DNA of 57,792 bases from Kiritimatiellia bacterium (GCA_030744755.1 JASLPY010000027.1:1-57792), one strand, 5' to 3'; positions 15,381-24,993 are shown, counted from the first letter of the stretch. Notes: generated from the letters alone by a model not told the origin. A program made the numbers and translations.

Positions 15381-18203
15381 GTGAAGAAAACTGCGGCGCT
15401 ATTGATTGCATCACTGCTGACATGCGGTCAGCTTATTGCCGATAATTTTTACGGCGTATGGTTTGACAAGCCTGTCAGCGAATTCCTGGGCGGTCGATGG
15501 ACAACCAGGGACCGGATATGGGAACGCTTCCCGTTGGCGATCGGCAACGGATACATGGGCGCCATGGTTTTCGGCGAAACAGACGTCGAGGAAATCCAGT
15601 TCAACGAGAAATCACTCTGGGCCGGCGGCCCGCACACAGGCGTTCCTGCTCACGCTGATGACGGCAAGACATTCCGTAAAGTCCGTAAGCTCTTTATCGA
15701 AAGAAAGATCGAGGAAGGCAGCAAGCTCGGCGGCAAGCTTCTTGCGGACAGAAGCAAGTTCGGCAAATACCAGAACATGGGCTCCTTCTTTATCAAGACC
15801 GGCCATAAGCGCGCCGATACAGAGGAATATTTCCGCGGCCTCGACCTGAACAAGGCTCTGAGTATCGTCCGTTATGAGCACGGCGGCGTGAAGTACAAGC
15901 GCGAAAGCTTCGCGAGCTATCCAGCCCGGGCAATGTTTAGCAAATGGTCGGCTTCTGAGAAGGGCAAAGAAAGCATAAAGATCTACCCCGTAATCGCGCA
16001 CATGGCAGCAGCCAGGTGGGAAGAAGATACGCTCATAGTCAGCGGCAAACTGGCGGACAACTCCCTCTCCTTCGAAACCCGCCTGAAAATAGATGCTCCC
16101 GGCGGAAAAGTGATTCCGAACATGAGCCCTGCGACCCGCAAGGTGACAGCAACCGCACAGAGCGCAGAAGGCGAGTTTGCGCCCGCAATGGCAAGCGACT
16201 CCAACAACGGAACATACTGGCAGACGGCGCAGACCAGGTGGAAACCGCTAAACGGCGAACCGCGCACATGGCTGCAGCTCGACTACGGCAAAGTCATGGA
16301 TATCGACGGCGTACTACTTAACTTCCAAGCCGTATCTGAAGTTAAATTCAAAGTTGATATCTCGGAAGACGGCGAGAACTGGACCACAATTGTCGACAAG
16401 AACCCTGGAGAAGGCAAAAAAGGAGAAGGCAGGGGCGAGAACTACTTCAAGCATCAGATCAAAACGCGTTATGTAAGAATGATCTCTTATGAATGGGCCC
16501 GTTACTGGGGAACTCCGCTGCGCGTGACAGAGTTTCGCGCCGTTGCCAGGGGCGAAGATCCGAAAGCTTTAACAGGACCGTATGTCGAGATCAAGGGTGC
16601 GGACGAGATCTACTTCACCCAGACCTGCGCAACAGGCCACAAACATGAGTATCCCGATTACAAGGGCGAAGCCCCGGCAATCTTATGCGCACGCATCATG
16701 AACGCCCTGAAGAAGGCTGATTACGCAAAGGAGCAGGCGCGCCATGCGGCCGATTACAGCAAGCTCTACGACCGCGTAAAGTTTGTGTTGCCGGACACAG
16801 TGGGAAACTCTGTACCCAGCAATATCAGAAAGCAGAACTTCAGAAAGGATCACAAGGATCAAGCATACATCAAACTCTATTTCGATGCCTGCAGGTACCT
16901 GCTGATCGCCTCATCGCGGTCGGGATCGCTCCCGGCCAACCTGCAGGGCGTATGGTGCGACTCCAACTTCCCTGCATGGAACTCGGATTACCACACTAAC
17001 ATCAATCTGCAGATGAACTACTGGGCCGCCAGTCCCTGCGGCCTGGAAGATTGTCTTGAGTCACTCTTTGAATATCTCGACGCACTCGTGGAACCCGGAT
17101 CGGTAACGGCGAAAAGGATTTACGGCGCCCGCGGCTGGGTCGTGAACACCGGAAGCAACGCCTGGGGCTTCACCGCTCCACATAGCCTGACGTTCGGTTG
17201 GGCACCTTACGGATCATCATGGGTTCTGCAGAGGATGTGGGAACATTACACATTCACGGCGGACAAGACATTCCTTCGCGCCCGCTGCTATCCGCATTTA
17301 AGGAAGATCGCTTTCTTCTGGGAAGACTACCTGACAGAAGATACAGACGGCACCCTCGTGTCCGCTCCATCCTACTCGCCTGAACACGGCCCCACAACTG
17401 TTGGCTGCGCTTTCGACCAGGTAATGGCCTGGAACCACCTGAGCAACTGTATCGACGCGTCCAAAGACCTTGCTGTCGACGAGGACCTCCGGAAGAAATG
17501 GATAAAGATGCGCGATAAGCTCTCACCTTTGAAGATCGGAAAATGGGGACAGCTCCAGGAATGGAAAGAGGATATAGACGATCCGGAAGATCGGCATCGC
17601 CACATCAACCACATGTTTTCGGTCTTTCCGGGCAGGCAGATCAACGCCATCAACACACCGAATCTTGCCGAGGCAGCAAAGATCCTGATGAAGGGGCGCG
17701 GCGAAAGCGGTCCCGGATGGAGTACGGCCTGGAAGGTAGGAATCCAGACACGTCTCCTTGATTCAGAAGGCGGCTACAGGAAAGTCCACCAACTTGCCTG
17801 CGGCACATACGACAACATGTTCGGGGCGCACCGTGCCGGCGGACCGTTTCAGTTCGACAGCAACGGCGGAGGAAGCTCAGCTATCCCAGAGATGGTCCTG
17901 CAGTCGCACGTGAAGGCTGACGGTGTGGACGCGATAGGCAGCGAAGGCTACATCATCCACCTGCTGCCCGCCCTGCCGAAGCAGTGGCCGGAAGGTGCGT
18001 TCGAAGGCCTCCGCGCCCGCGGCGGATACATCTGCGATATCTTCTGGAAGGAAGGCAAACTGGAGAAAGCCAGCATCACATCCAGCGTCGGCGGCACGGC
18101 CATCGTCCGCTACGGCGACAAGAACAGACAGTTCAAGATCAAGAAGGGCCAGAGCATAACGCTCACCGCAAAGGACTTCAGCGCCAGAGGACAAGGCCGT
18201 TGA
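15381..18203 (+). CDS. GH95-family alpha-L-fucosidase with inserted F5/8-C domain
   Basis: The 940-residue secreted glycosidase probably removes alpha-L-fucose (some GH95 members act on L-galactose) with inversion. It starts at a GTG with GGGAG 7 nt upstream, followed by a signal peptide ending near Ala20. The N-terminal GH95 domain begins with RFPLAIGNGYMGAMVFGE. The catalytic (alpha/alpha)6 barrel contains NSDYHTNINLQMNYW (Asn540 and Asn542 match the paired catalytic asparagines) and PSYSPEHGP (Glu668 fits the general acid). Residues about 250-390 form an F5/8 type C (discoidin) module placed between these domains, which is unusual. A weak promoter TTGTTT-N16-TTTAAT lies at 15272-15299. It lacks the shared regulon motif. 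Confidence 0.88.
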   Translation: MKKTAALLIASLLTCGQLIADNFYGVWFDKPVSEFLGGRWTTRDRIWERFPLAIGNGYMGAMVFGETDVEEIQFNEKSLWAGGPHTGVPAHADDGKTFRKVRKLFIERKIEEGSKLGGKLLADRSKFGKYQNMGSFFIKTGHKRADTEEYFRGLDLNKALSIVRYEHGGVKYKRESFASYPARAMFSKWSASEKGKESIKIYPVIAHMAAARWEEDTLIVSGKLADNSLSFETRLKIDAPGGKVIPNMSPATRKVTATAQSAEGEFAPAMASDSNNGTYWQTAQTRWKPLNGEPRTWLQLDYGKVMDIDGVLLNFQAVSEVKFKVDISEDGENWTTIVDKNPGEGKKGEGRGENYFKHQIKTRYVRMISYEWARYWGTPLRVTEFRAVARGEDPKALTGPYVEIKGADEIYFTQTCATGHKHEYPDYKGEAPAILCARIMNALKKADYAKEQARHAADYSKLYDRVKFVLPDTVGNSVPSNIRKQNFRKDHKDQAYIKLYFDACRYLLIASSRSGSLPANLQGVWCDSNFPAWNSDYHTNINLQMNYWAASPCGLEDCLESLFEYLDALVEPGSVTAKRIYGARGWVVNTGSNAWGFTAPHSLTFGWAPYGSSWVLQRMWEHYTFTADKTFLRARCYPHLRKIAFFWEDYLTEDTDGTLVSAPSYSPEHGPTTVGCAFDQVMAWNHLSNCIDASKDLAVDEDLRKKWIKMRDKLSPLKIGKWGQLQEWKEDIDDPEDRHRHINHMFSVFPGRQINAINTPNLAEAAKILMKGRGESGPGWSTAWKVGIQTRLLDSEGGYRKVHQLACGTYDNMFGAHRAGGPFQFDSNGGGSSAIPEMVLQSHVKADGVDAIGSEGYIIHLLPALPKQWPEGAFEGLRARGGYICDIFWKEGKLEKASITSSVGGTAIVRYGDKNRQFKIKKGQSITLTAKDFSARGQGR

Positions 18204-18204
18204 T

Positions 18205-18348
18205 TTGACAATTATAGAGGGCGCAGTCGCTCGTGAGTTCGGAGTGAAGAAAGGCATGTTGGCGGTCCCCCGATCACGGATCGACCCGGCGCTGGCACGA
18301 AGCCTACGGAAACTCGAGAAGAACTTGAACGCTTACATCCAGGTGTGA
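18205..18348 (+). pseudogene. Short open frame, possible gene remnant
   Basis: The 47-codon frame starts at a TTG 1 nt after the GH95 stop and reads IEGAVAREFGVKKGM..., then DPALARSLRKLEKNLNAYI, which looks like a helical, charged protein. No Shine-Dalgarno sequence is evident. It may be a remnant of a gene displaced by the convergent sulfatase, or a small protein; I do not recognise it. Confidence 0.28.
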
Positions 18349-18361
18349 CCCCGTTCCCTAC

Positions 18362-20008
18362 CTACTCGACACGCTTGATCGACTCGAATCCTTTTGGAAT
18401 CACGGTTCTGCGCAGGAGTTCCTCCAACTCCTCACGCAGCTGCTTCTTGACTTTCTTATGTTCCGGACGGTCTGCGAGATTAGTCCACTCGTTGGGGTCG
18501 CTCTTGTGATCATAGAGTTCCTCCTCACCATTACCACAGAGCGTGTAACGGTAACGCTTGGAACGAATTGAGAAATGGGGATTGGCTTCGTCGTTATGGA
18601 TGTCCCGGATCCCCATCAAGGCCGCTGACGGGCCATTCCAGTCGTTGCGTTCAGGATTATCAAGGAATGGCCGCAGAGAATGACCGTCAAGCGGTGTATT
18701 GCTGCGCCCGTTGTTGGGCTCTTTGGGAATGCCGCAGAGATCTATCAGCGTGGGGTAGATATCTATCGAAGAGACCGGATGATCGCAGGTTCGACCATTT
18801 CCCCTGGCGCCTTGGGCATGAATAAAGAGCGGTACGCGTGTGGATTCGTCCCACAGATGCCATTTTTGAATGCAATCCTTTTCGCCCACGTGGTATCCGT
18901 TATCACCGGTCAGAACCACGATCGTATTCTCGCGATATGGACTCGCATCGAGGGCATCCAGGATTTTGCCGGCCTCAGCATCGACAAAAGCTATACAAGC
19001 CAGATATGCCTGTACCCACTCTTTCCACGCATCTTCGCCTCCGGCCTTGATTAACGCGTCATACTTCCTGTACCCCCACTGCCAGCGTTCCCGCAGGATC
19101 GAAGCACAATCGTTGAGATCGCCCTTCATGTAGGGTGGAAGCTGAATATCTTCGATGGGGAACATGTCGAAGTACTTCTCGGGAGCATAGAGCGGCGTAT
19201 GCGGACGAATAAAACCTACGCCGAGGAAAAAAGGGCGATCGTGCTTTCTCTTGAGAATACCCACAGCCCAGTCAGCCGAAATCTCATCAGGTGTCTTGTC
19301 CCGGTCGTTGGCATCAACGTACCTGAATCTCTTTCCGTTTTCATAATACCACCCCACTGCTCCCGGTATTCCTTTAACCGCACCCTTTTTCCAGTCCGGC
19401 ACATTTGATAGAGGAGCATAATTGAGATCACGATGCATCCCTGCGGGCAGATGCTTCAGCCATGTTTCAAACTGTACGGGATGGGGCGTGTACTTGGGAT
19501 TTCCTTTGCCCTGCCATGGCCAGGGGCCGTAATCAGGGCCGCTTCCGTACTCGGTATAGAAATCCCCCTCGGCTCCCCGGTGCAGCAGCTTGCCGGTGCC
19601 GTAGACGCTATATCCGTTGTTTCGAAAATGAAGTGGCATCGGAACGCAACCCTTCAGAGCTCGAACAGAATTCCATGCGTGAAACCCATAATCATTGATC
19701 GTCTGGGGATATAACCCTGAGTACAGACATTTTCGCGAGGGGCCGCACACCGGTACTGCAACATGGGCATTGGAGAAACTCACACTCCTGTTCCGAAGAC
19801 GGTCCATGTTAGGTGATCTTGCAACGGGGTGCCCGGGCGGATGCAGGACCCAGTCGTTCAGATCATCACTGACAATGAGTAGCACGTTGGGCTTCTCCGC
19901 AGCGCCATACACAGTTTGCACAGGAGAACTGCAGACAAGTGCGGCAACAGAAAACACAAGAGATCTCAAGAAAGCTCTTAGACAACTTCTGCATGAACCA
20001 GAGAACAT
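18362..20008 (-). CDS. Secreted iduronate-2-sulfatase-like sulfatase
   Basis: The 548-residue sulfatase resembles the iduronate-2-sulfatase subgroup: NVLLIVSDDLNDW, FGly motif CGPSRKCLYSG with Cys88, GTGKLLH, and the metal motif VLTGDNGYHVGEK. The start at 20008 is chosen because AAAGGA lies 8 nt upstream and a standard signal peptide with an Arg-rich n-region follows (MFSGSCRSCLRAFLRSLVFS); the frame stays open to 20086 but that part looks non-native. It is the last gene of the unit starting at DUF1080 (24667), 77 nt after the NPCBM gene. A sulfated uronate or similar sugar is a plausible substrate, though not proven. Confidence 0.9.
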   Translation of the reverse strand: MFSGSCRSCLRAFLRSLVFSVAALVCSSPVQTVYGAAEKPNVLLIVSDDLNDWVLHPPGHPVARSPNMDRLRNRSVSFSNAHVAVPVCGPSRKCLYSGLYPQTINDYGFHAWNSVRALKGCVPMPLHFRNNGYSVYGTGKLLHRGAEGDFYTEYGSGPDYGPWPWQGKGNPKYTPHPVQFETWLKHLPAGMHRDLNYAPLSNVPDWKKGAVKGIPGAVGWYYENGKRFRYVDANDRDKTPDEISADWAVGILKRKHDRPFFLGVGFIRPHTPLYAPEKYFDMFPIEDIQLPPYMKGDLNDCASILRERWQWGYRKYDALIKAGGEDAWKEWVQAYLACIAFVDAEAGKILDALDASPYRENTIVVLTGDNGYHVGEKDCIQKWHLWDESTRVPLFIHAQGARGNGRTCDHPVSSIDIYPTLIDLCGIPKEPNNGRSNTPLDGHSLRPFLDNPERNDWNGPSAALMGIRDIHNDEANPHFSIRSKRYRYTLCGNGEEELYDHKSDPNEWTNLADRPEHKKVKKQLREELEELLRRTVIPKGFESIKRVE

Positions 20009-20085
20009 GCTTTGATTTCCTTTCGTTCTCATGTGTGACTTCCATTTTCGTAAATGGTCTCTGTCCGGATACACATATACGCCCA

Positions 20086-22341
20086 TTACCTTGGCGCCCG
20101 CATAAACCCTGCCTCGGCCCAGGCGCCATAGCCTCCGTTCGGTGAGAGTTTCAAGGTAATCGATTTCTTGCCGGGCGGAATCGAGATGTCGATCTGATTT
20201 CCCCTTGAGTTCCAGATGAAGCGACCAGTGCTTTTCCAGTGGGATTCCCCGTCGAGAAGAATTTCGAATGGGCCTGTACTACCCTTAGCCTCCCACACGT
20301 GTCCTATCACCGCAACAAATCGTCCCCAGTCAGAATCAAGGGCATAGGTCAACTCGGAACCCGGGGGGACGCCGAACCCATCGTTGAAGCGACAGTCGTA
20401 GATCTTCAAGGGCTGTCCATTGATCAGTCTTCCGGCCTGCAACAGGATCGGACCTTCCGGCGACGGGCTACTGATAGGTTTGAGCGAAGACAAAGCCACA
20501 TCGGGTTTGATAGAACTCGTACCATCGGGCGAATCGATAACAATGCTGCGCAGATTCAAACCCCGCAGGTTGAGCAAGGGCAACGGATGCTTACCCGTAT
20601 TGCCGACTGGCCTCAAGATGACTTCAAGATCCACCGTTTGGCCTTCGAATTTCCCGAGACTATAGTCCTCGACATGTAGCGTTCCTGCCGGAACCCGCTC
20701 AGTCGTCAGGTTTCTGAGATCTTTTCTTCCTGTTGCGTCCCTTCCCAGCAAAGTCCAACTCAACGTCTCAAGCAGTTCATTATTGGCCATTACGATCAAT
20801 TCATGTCCCCCCACGCCCTGCCGACTCCGGCTAGCGCTGAGTTGGAACCAGGCATTGGTTTTTGAGACAGCAACCTGGCGCTTGATGCGGATTTCTTCAG
20901 GCACATTGAGAAAGACACTCCTGGTCCATTGTCTGTACCAGTGGTCCAAGGCCACGGTCGGGATCGGGTTGTCAAGCATTCCGTCCGGGATCTTCCACGA
21001 TGCGAGCTGCTGCAAGGCCTGAACGGGAGCAGTTTTCATTTCGTGGCGAGGAACCGGGCTGAGCTCAACCATGGGTTCGATCCAATCCACTTCGTCCCGG
21101 AGGTCCATGGGGTCCGCTCCTTCGGGTCGACCCTCATGCCCGAAATCTGTAACAAGGATGAGCCGCTTGAAGCCTTCGATATTCAGCTTGTCGATATATA
21201 CAGGCGGGTCACTGCCCCGCAGATGGCTGCCCTGCCAGAGTGGCTTCCCTTCCTCTATATCGCCATAAATACTGCATCGAACGCAACCGCCATCGCCTAC
21301 CCCCTGGTCCAGTCCAATCCAGGTGCTGAAAAGACGAGCGCTCGGCGGCAGTTCGAATGCGATGGCTGAGTACGAATGCGTACCGAGGCCTTGAGCGCTG
21401 GACAGAGCACCACTATGCAATATTCCTCCACGCACGTTGCGATTGCGTTTCCACCTCCATTCGAATCCCGTAAAGCTGTGTTGCGAAAGCGTCGTAGATT
21501 CAAGAAGAGTGAGGGGGATTTCGTCGAGAGAACGGTAGCTTCGGGATGTCACCTCTCCAGTGTCAAAGCGGATACCAGAATAAGCCCATGCAGGTTGGAC
21601 CGCCAATACGTTGTGGCCAAGTTCTACATACAAGGTTCTCTTACATGTCAAGACGGCGCCGTTTGGCAGCTCAATGCGGACCAGCGGGCTCTTGGGGTCT
21701 GGACATGGAGTGTGAATATCCTCCTGAATGGCGCTCCACCGATCGATCAACCTGGCATGAAAGTCCTTAAGCCCTGAGTACGGACCCCGGACGACGTCGT
21801 CTTTGGTGAGTAGTCTGTATTCCTTTTCTCCCCACCTGAAGGCCTGAAACTCCACCGATCGTCCATCGGCTAGTTTCACGGTGCCCGGGGGCAGCTCTTG
21901 CAGGTTTGATGCATCCGACACAATACGGGCTACTCGATCCAATCGGACATGGAGGATGGAAGATTCTTCGTTCCAGGACACCAGGGGTGGGGCCATCCTG
22001 ACCAGGAGGGATTCTTCGAAGCTCGCTTCCGCCCTGGTCCGCTCGACCCCGACGATCTGCCCCGGTAGAATATCGCCGTTGGCCATCACTATGCATGGAC
22101 CTGAAAGCCGGCGCGGATTTTGCAGGTCTCGGATGCAGCGCAGGTTGGTACCTTCCTTAACGATCGGTAGATCGCCTATCGATGGGGCATTGGTCAGAGC
22201 AGACCAACCGAAGGTATTGTTTAAGCTGCCTCCTGTCAGAACTGAACCGTCGTCGTAAACCGCCAGAAATCGGTCCGCATTCGCGGTGCACGTGAGAAAC
22301 AGAAGCCCGGCAGCCGTCAGCAATTTGGCCATGATCGGCAT
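20086..22341 (-). CDS. Secreted NPCBM/NEW2-domain protein
   Basis: This 751-residue protein has a signal peptide (MAKLLTAAGLLFLTCTANA, from either of two nearby ATGs). An N-terminal part without a clear family contains short beta-rich repeats such as VYDDGSVLTGG. An NPCBM-like domain lies at about 300-430 (GLGTHSYSAIAFELPPSARLFSTWIGLDQGV). A second, more diverged NPCBM-like module (about 610-751) contains FGVPPGSELTYAL and GGYGAWAEAGF. NPCBM domains bind carbohydrate; no catalytic motif is visible. It lies between two sulfatase genes on the same strand, 70 nt after one and 77 nt before the other, consistent with a glycan-binding accessory role on the cell surface. Confidence 0.8.
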   Translation of the reverse strand: MPIMAKLLTAAGLLFLTCTANADRFLAVYDDGSVLTGGSLNNTFGWSALTNAPSIGDLPIVKEGTNLRCIRDLQNPRRLSGPCIVMANGDILPGQIVGVERTRAEASFEESLLVRMAPPLVSWNEESSILHVRLDRVARIVSDASNLQELPPGTVKLADGRSVEFQAFRWGEKEYRLLTKDDVVRGPYSGLKDFHARLIDRWSAIQEDIHTPCPDPKSPLVRIELPNGAVLTCKRTLYVELGHNVLAVQPAWAYSGIRFDTGEVTSRSYRSLDEIPLTLLESTTLSQHSFTGFEWRWKRNRNVRGGILHSGALSSAQGLGTHSYSAIAFELPPSARLFSTWIGLDQGVGDGGCVRCSIYGDIEEGKPLWQGSHLRGSDPPVYIDKLNIEGFKRLILVTDFGHEGRPEGADPMDLRDEVDWIEPMVELSPVPRHEMKTAPVQALQQLASWKIPDGMLDNPIPTVALDHWYRQWTRSVFLNVPEEIRIKRQVAVSKTNAWFQLSASRSRQGVGGHELIVMANNELLETLSWTLLGRDATGRKDLRNLTTERVPAGTLHVEDYSLGKFEGQTVDLEVILRPVGNTGKHPLPLLNLRGLNLRSIVIDSPDGTSSIKPDVALSSLKPISSPSPEGPILLQAGRLINGQPLKIYDCRFNDGFGVPPGSELTYALDSDWGRFVAVIGHVWEAKGSTGPFEILLDGESHWKSTGRFIWNSRGNQIDISIPPGKKSITLKLSPNGGYGAWAEAGFMRAPR

Positions 22342-22411
22342 TACTCGAGACCCCTCCGGTCGTCCGTGAAGATAATCAAACTAAAGACTGAAATACGGTG
22401 TAGAAGAGAAA

Positions 22412-23851
22412 TTAGTACATCTTTGTCGAATTGGGATACTGCTCGTAGTAGGCACTTTCCACCTCTTTCAACCATTCGTTGTGCAAGTCCAGCAGGCGTT
22501 TCGCGATGTCAGGCTTCTCTTTGATATAGTTTTTCTTTTCGGGTTCAGTATCGCTCAGGTTGCCGAGGTGTGAGGCCTCTTTGTTTCGGCCCATCAGTTT
22601 CCAATCACCTTCCCTGACCGCCCAGGACCACTCCCACTGCCAGTGCATGAGCTTGTGATGGGTTGCAGTTTTCGCTGATCTGATGATCGGGACAACGCTC
22701 TGTCCGTCGAGCTTCACCTCAGGTAACGGGACCTTGCAAAGCTCAAGGATGGTCGGATACCAGTCTTGCCCAGTTACGGCCTGGTCACGAACTGCACCGC
22801 TGGGCAGCTTTTTCGGCCAACTGATGATCGCCGGCGTCCGGATGCCGCCTTCATAGAAGTTGCCCTTGTGCCCCCTCCACTTCCCGGTATTCCCACCGCC
22901 ACCGTTGGCTCCGTAATTCGAGCCTTTCGGAAGCCCGCTGGTATGGTCTCCGACCCCAATTCGATAGTTCTCCGCGGAATGCCCGTTATCGCCCATGAAA
23001 AGAATGATGGTATCGTCCCTGATGCCATGCTTCTCCAGCCGGGCAATAATCATGCGCATCCTGTCGTCGGTCGTGGAGATCATCTTCGCGTATGACCGGC
23101 GCGGCTCTTTCATGTCTCTATAACGCTCGTCAAACTGCTTGTCTGCCTGTTCCGGGTAATGCGGGATATTGAAAGCCACGTACATGAAGAACGTAACATC
23201 CTTGTTCTTATCTACGTACTGCAAAGCACGCTTCGTCATCATATCGGGGAAATACTCGCCCTTCGCAAAGATCTCTTTAGTCCCCTCGTAGAGATCGTGA
23301 AAGCCCTTGCCATGCAGGAAGTGATGATTGTAGTTGTCGATGAATCCGCCCCGGAGCCCGAAGTATTCATCGAAGCCCTGCTTCGTGGGGCCGTGATCAA
23401 CATGAGCCCCTAGGTGCCATTTGCCAAATATCGCTGTTCTGTAGCCGGCACCTTTCAGCGCTTCCGCGAGGGTGACTTCCTCCAGAAACATGTTCCGTCC
23501 TTTGCCTGGCGCCTTGGCATTGCCCTGGGTCCAACTGTTCACGGCGCTGCGCTGTGGATACCGGCCGGTCATAAGAATCGCGCGGGTTGGACAACAGACC
23601 TGGTGCGCATAAGCCTGCGTGAATCGCACACCGGTTTTCGCCAGGTCATCCATAGCGGGTGTATAGAGATCCTTGGAGCCATAGCAGTTGGCATCCAGCG
23701 TGCCCTGGTCGTCAGTCAGGAATATGATTACGTTTGGTTTGCGATCGGTGGCCGCGTTGGATGTGCCGGGTACTGATACACAACCAGCCAACACCATGCC
23801 CATCAACGCCCGCACTGTGGTCTTCAAAAAACGTCGTCTATTCTGCTTCAT
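22412..23851 (-). CDS. Tat-exported sulfatase
   Basis: The 479-residue sulfatase starts at 23851: AAGGAG lies 6 nt upstream and the N-terminus MKQNRRRFLKTT is a twin-arginine signal, while the longer frame adds an acidic, non-signal extension. A possible lipobox LAGC follows the hydrophobic stretch. The first metal motif is VIIFLTDDQGTLD; the FGly motif CCPTRAILMTG places the modified Cys at residue 86. FGKWHLG and LFMGDNGHS complete the active site. Tat export of a folded protein differs from the Sec-type signals of the other three sulfatases here. It lies 99 nt downstream of DUF1080 and 70 nt upstream of the NPCBM gene. Confidence 0.92.
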   Translation of the reverse strand: MKQNRRRFLKTTVRALMGMVLAGCVSVPGTSNAATDRKPNVIIFLTDDQGTLDANCYGSKDLYTPAMDDLAKTGVRFTQAYAHQVCCPTRAILMTGRYPQRSAVNSWTQGNAKAPGKGRNMFLEEVTLAEALKGAGYRTAIFGKWHLGAHVDHGPTKQGFDEYFGLRGGFIDNYNHHFLHGKGFHDLYEGTKEIFAKGEYFPDMMTKRALQYVDKNKDVTFFMYVAFNIPHYPEQADKQFDERYRDMKEPRRSYAKMISTTDDRMRMIIARLEKHGIRDDTIILFMGDNGHSAENYRIGVGDHTSGLPKGSNYGANGGGGNTGKWRGHKGNFYEGGIRTPAIISWPKKLPSGAVRDQAVTGQDWYPTILELCKVPLPEVKLDGQSVVPIIRSAKTATHHKLMHWQWEWSWAVREGDWKLMGRNKEASHLGNLSDTEPEKKNYIKEKPDIAKRLLDLHNEWLKEVESAYYEQYPNSTKMY

Positions 23852-23950
23852 GGATTCTCCTTCTCGGGACTGGTCCTGTTGGGAAAGATCTCCTCGTAAC
23901 CCGTAATCGTCGCCGTCATCGTCAACCGATCCCGCTTTCATACTCTTGTA

Positions 23951-24667
23951 TCAAAGTTCCTTCAGGTGAACGTTCTTAAACTGAACCTTCATCGGTGGGC
24001 CCGGGTGCATCTGGAGCGCGATGATTCCGCTCTTACCCGCTGCGCCCGCACTCTTGTCGGTGATTCGGCACATCAAGACGCCGTTGACGTAAAGCGTTAT
24101 ATCCGGTCCCTGACAGATGATCCGATACTCGTTCCAATCCTCTACTTTGAAGCTCTTCAAAAGCTCGGCGGAATCTGCCATCTTCTGAACTTCCTTTTTA
24201 CCATCGGCGCCGATGGTCACTTTCGTGCCGCGCGCCCCAATCAACCCCCGCTTGTGATGATACACATACCCCACCAGTTTGCCGTTACCTGTCATATCGG
24301 CCTGGTAGCCATAAGTATCCCATTTCGGGCGTGCCTCGGAACGTATCTGGATGCCGGAATTTGCGGCGGCGCTCAACTTGAAATCGCAAGTCAGTTCGAA
24401 ATCCGCCGGCTGCCCGCCTTTCCAAACAAGGTAATTACACGCCTTGCACGGTTTCTCTTTTGTGCTCTGCGAGGTAAGCGCACCATCCTCCACCGTCCAC
24501 CAGCCGGGCGCACCCTCCCAACCGCTCAGATCCTTCCCGTTGAACAGACTGGCGCCTTTGTCCCCTGTTGCTATCGGCGAAGTTGCCGACTGCCCTGGTT
24601 CCGCGCCCCATGCTGCCACGGTGGTCATAACGATAAGGATACTTATGGATCTGAATACGTTTCTCAT
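23951..24667 (-). CDS. Secreted DUF1080 (3-keto-disaccharide hydrolase-like) protein
   Basis: The 238-residue protein carries a DUF1080 domain (concanavalin-like jelly roll), several members of which hydrolyse 3-keto-disaccharides. Family blocks are SLFNGKDLSGWEG, DFELTCDFKLSAAANSGIQIR, WNEYRIICQGPDITLYVNG and GIIALQMHPG. The start at 24667 follows GGGAGAAAG and yields a signal peptide (MRNVFRSISILIVMTTVAAWG); the frame is open to 24733. It leads a four-gene unit with two sulfatases and an NPCBM protein under regulon promoter 3. Hydrolase activity here is inferred only from the family. Confidence 0.86.
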   Translation of the reverse strand: MRNVFRSISILIVMTTVAAWGAEPGQSATSPIATGDKGASLFNGKDLSGWEGAPGWWTVEDGALTSQSTKEKPCKACNYLVWKGGQPADFELTCDFKLSAAANSGIQIRSEARPKWDTYGYQADMTGNGKLVGYVYHHKRGLIGARGTKVTIGADGKKEVQKMADSAELLKSFKVEDWNEYRIICQGPDITLYVNGVLMCRITDKSAGAAGKSGIIALQMHPGPPMKVQFKNVHLKEL

Positions 24668-24781
24668 TTCTGCTTTCTCCCGTAGGTTTGCCACAACGAG
24701 CGTTGATGGTATGTAGCGAATCGACATTCTCATCCCTTGCCTCTTTGTTTTACCCTGCTTATGGGAAGCGTATGAAAATCA

Positions 24782-24817
24782 AGCTTAGCGAGAAGAGTCG
24801 GATATGTCATGTCCGAT
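24782..24817 (-). promoter_or_regulatory. Regulon promoter 3
   Basis: On the minus strand ATCGGACATGAC (11 of 12 match to the shared motif, 24806-24817) ends in -35 ATGACA (24805-24810), then a 17-bp spacer and TAAGCT (24782-24787). Instead of an inverted partner, a second half-site ATCCGACTC follows in direct orientation within the spacer (24795-24803). It lies 138 nt before the DUF1080 ATG. Confidence 0.55.
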
Positions 24818-24852
24818 GTGAGCTTTCTGCAGTATTTCGACACGGGAAATGT

Positions 24853-24949
24853 GACATATGAAAAGCGGACGCCCCTAATCTGTGGTATGCAGTGCATTAG
24901 GAAGTGCAACGCTAACCGCAACAGGAAGGGGGTCCGCTTTTCATATGTC
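24853..24949. mobile_element. MITE-like element with 18-bp perfect inverted repeats
   Basis: GACATATGAAAAGCGGAC (24853-24870) and its exact reverse complement (24932-24949) bound a 97-bp, non-coding segment. The size and perfect termini fit a miniature inverted-repeat element mobilised by a transposase encoded elsewhere, but no clear target duplication is visible. A large hairpin with a regulatory role is the alternative. Confidence 0.5.
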
Positions 24950-24967
24950 TCATTTAATGTGGGGGCC

Positions 24968-24993
24968 GTGCCCCACAGTAGCGTATGCTCCGA
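24968..24993 (+). repeat. 26-bp direct repeat, left of palindromic element B
   Basis: GTGCCCCACAGT..CGTATGCTCCGA recurs at 25355-25380 with 22 of 26 identical bases. The two copies bracket the palindromic element at 25038-25252 asymmetrically. Confidence 0.5.

Noticed and set aside
20009..20086. 26-codon N-terminal extension of the sulfatase ending at 18362
   Set aside because: AAAGGA and a signal peptide support the ATG at 20008.
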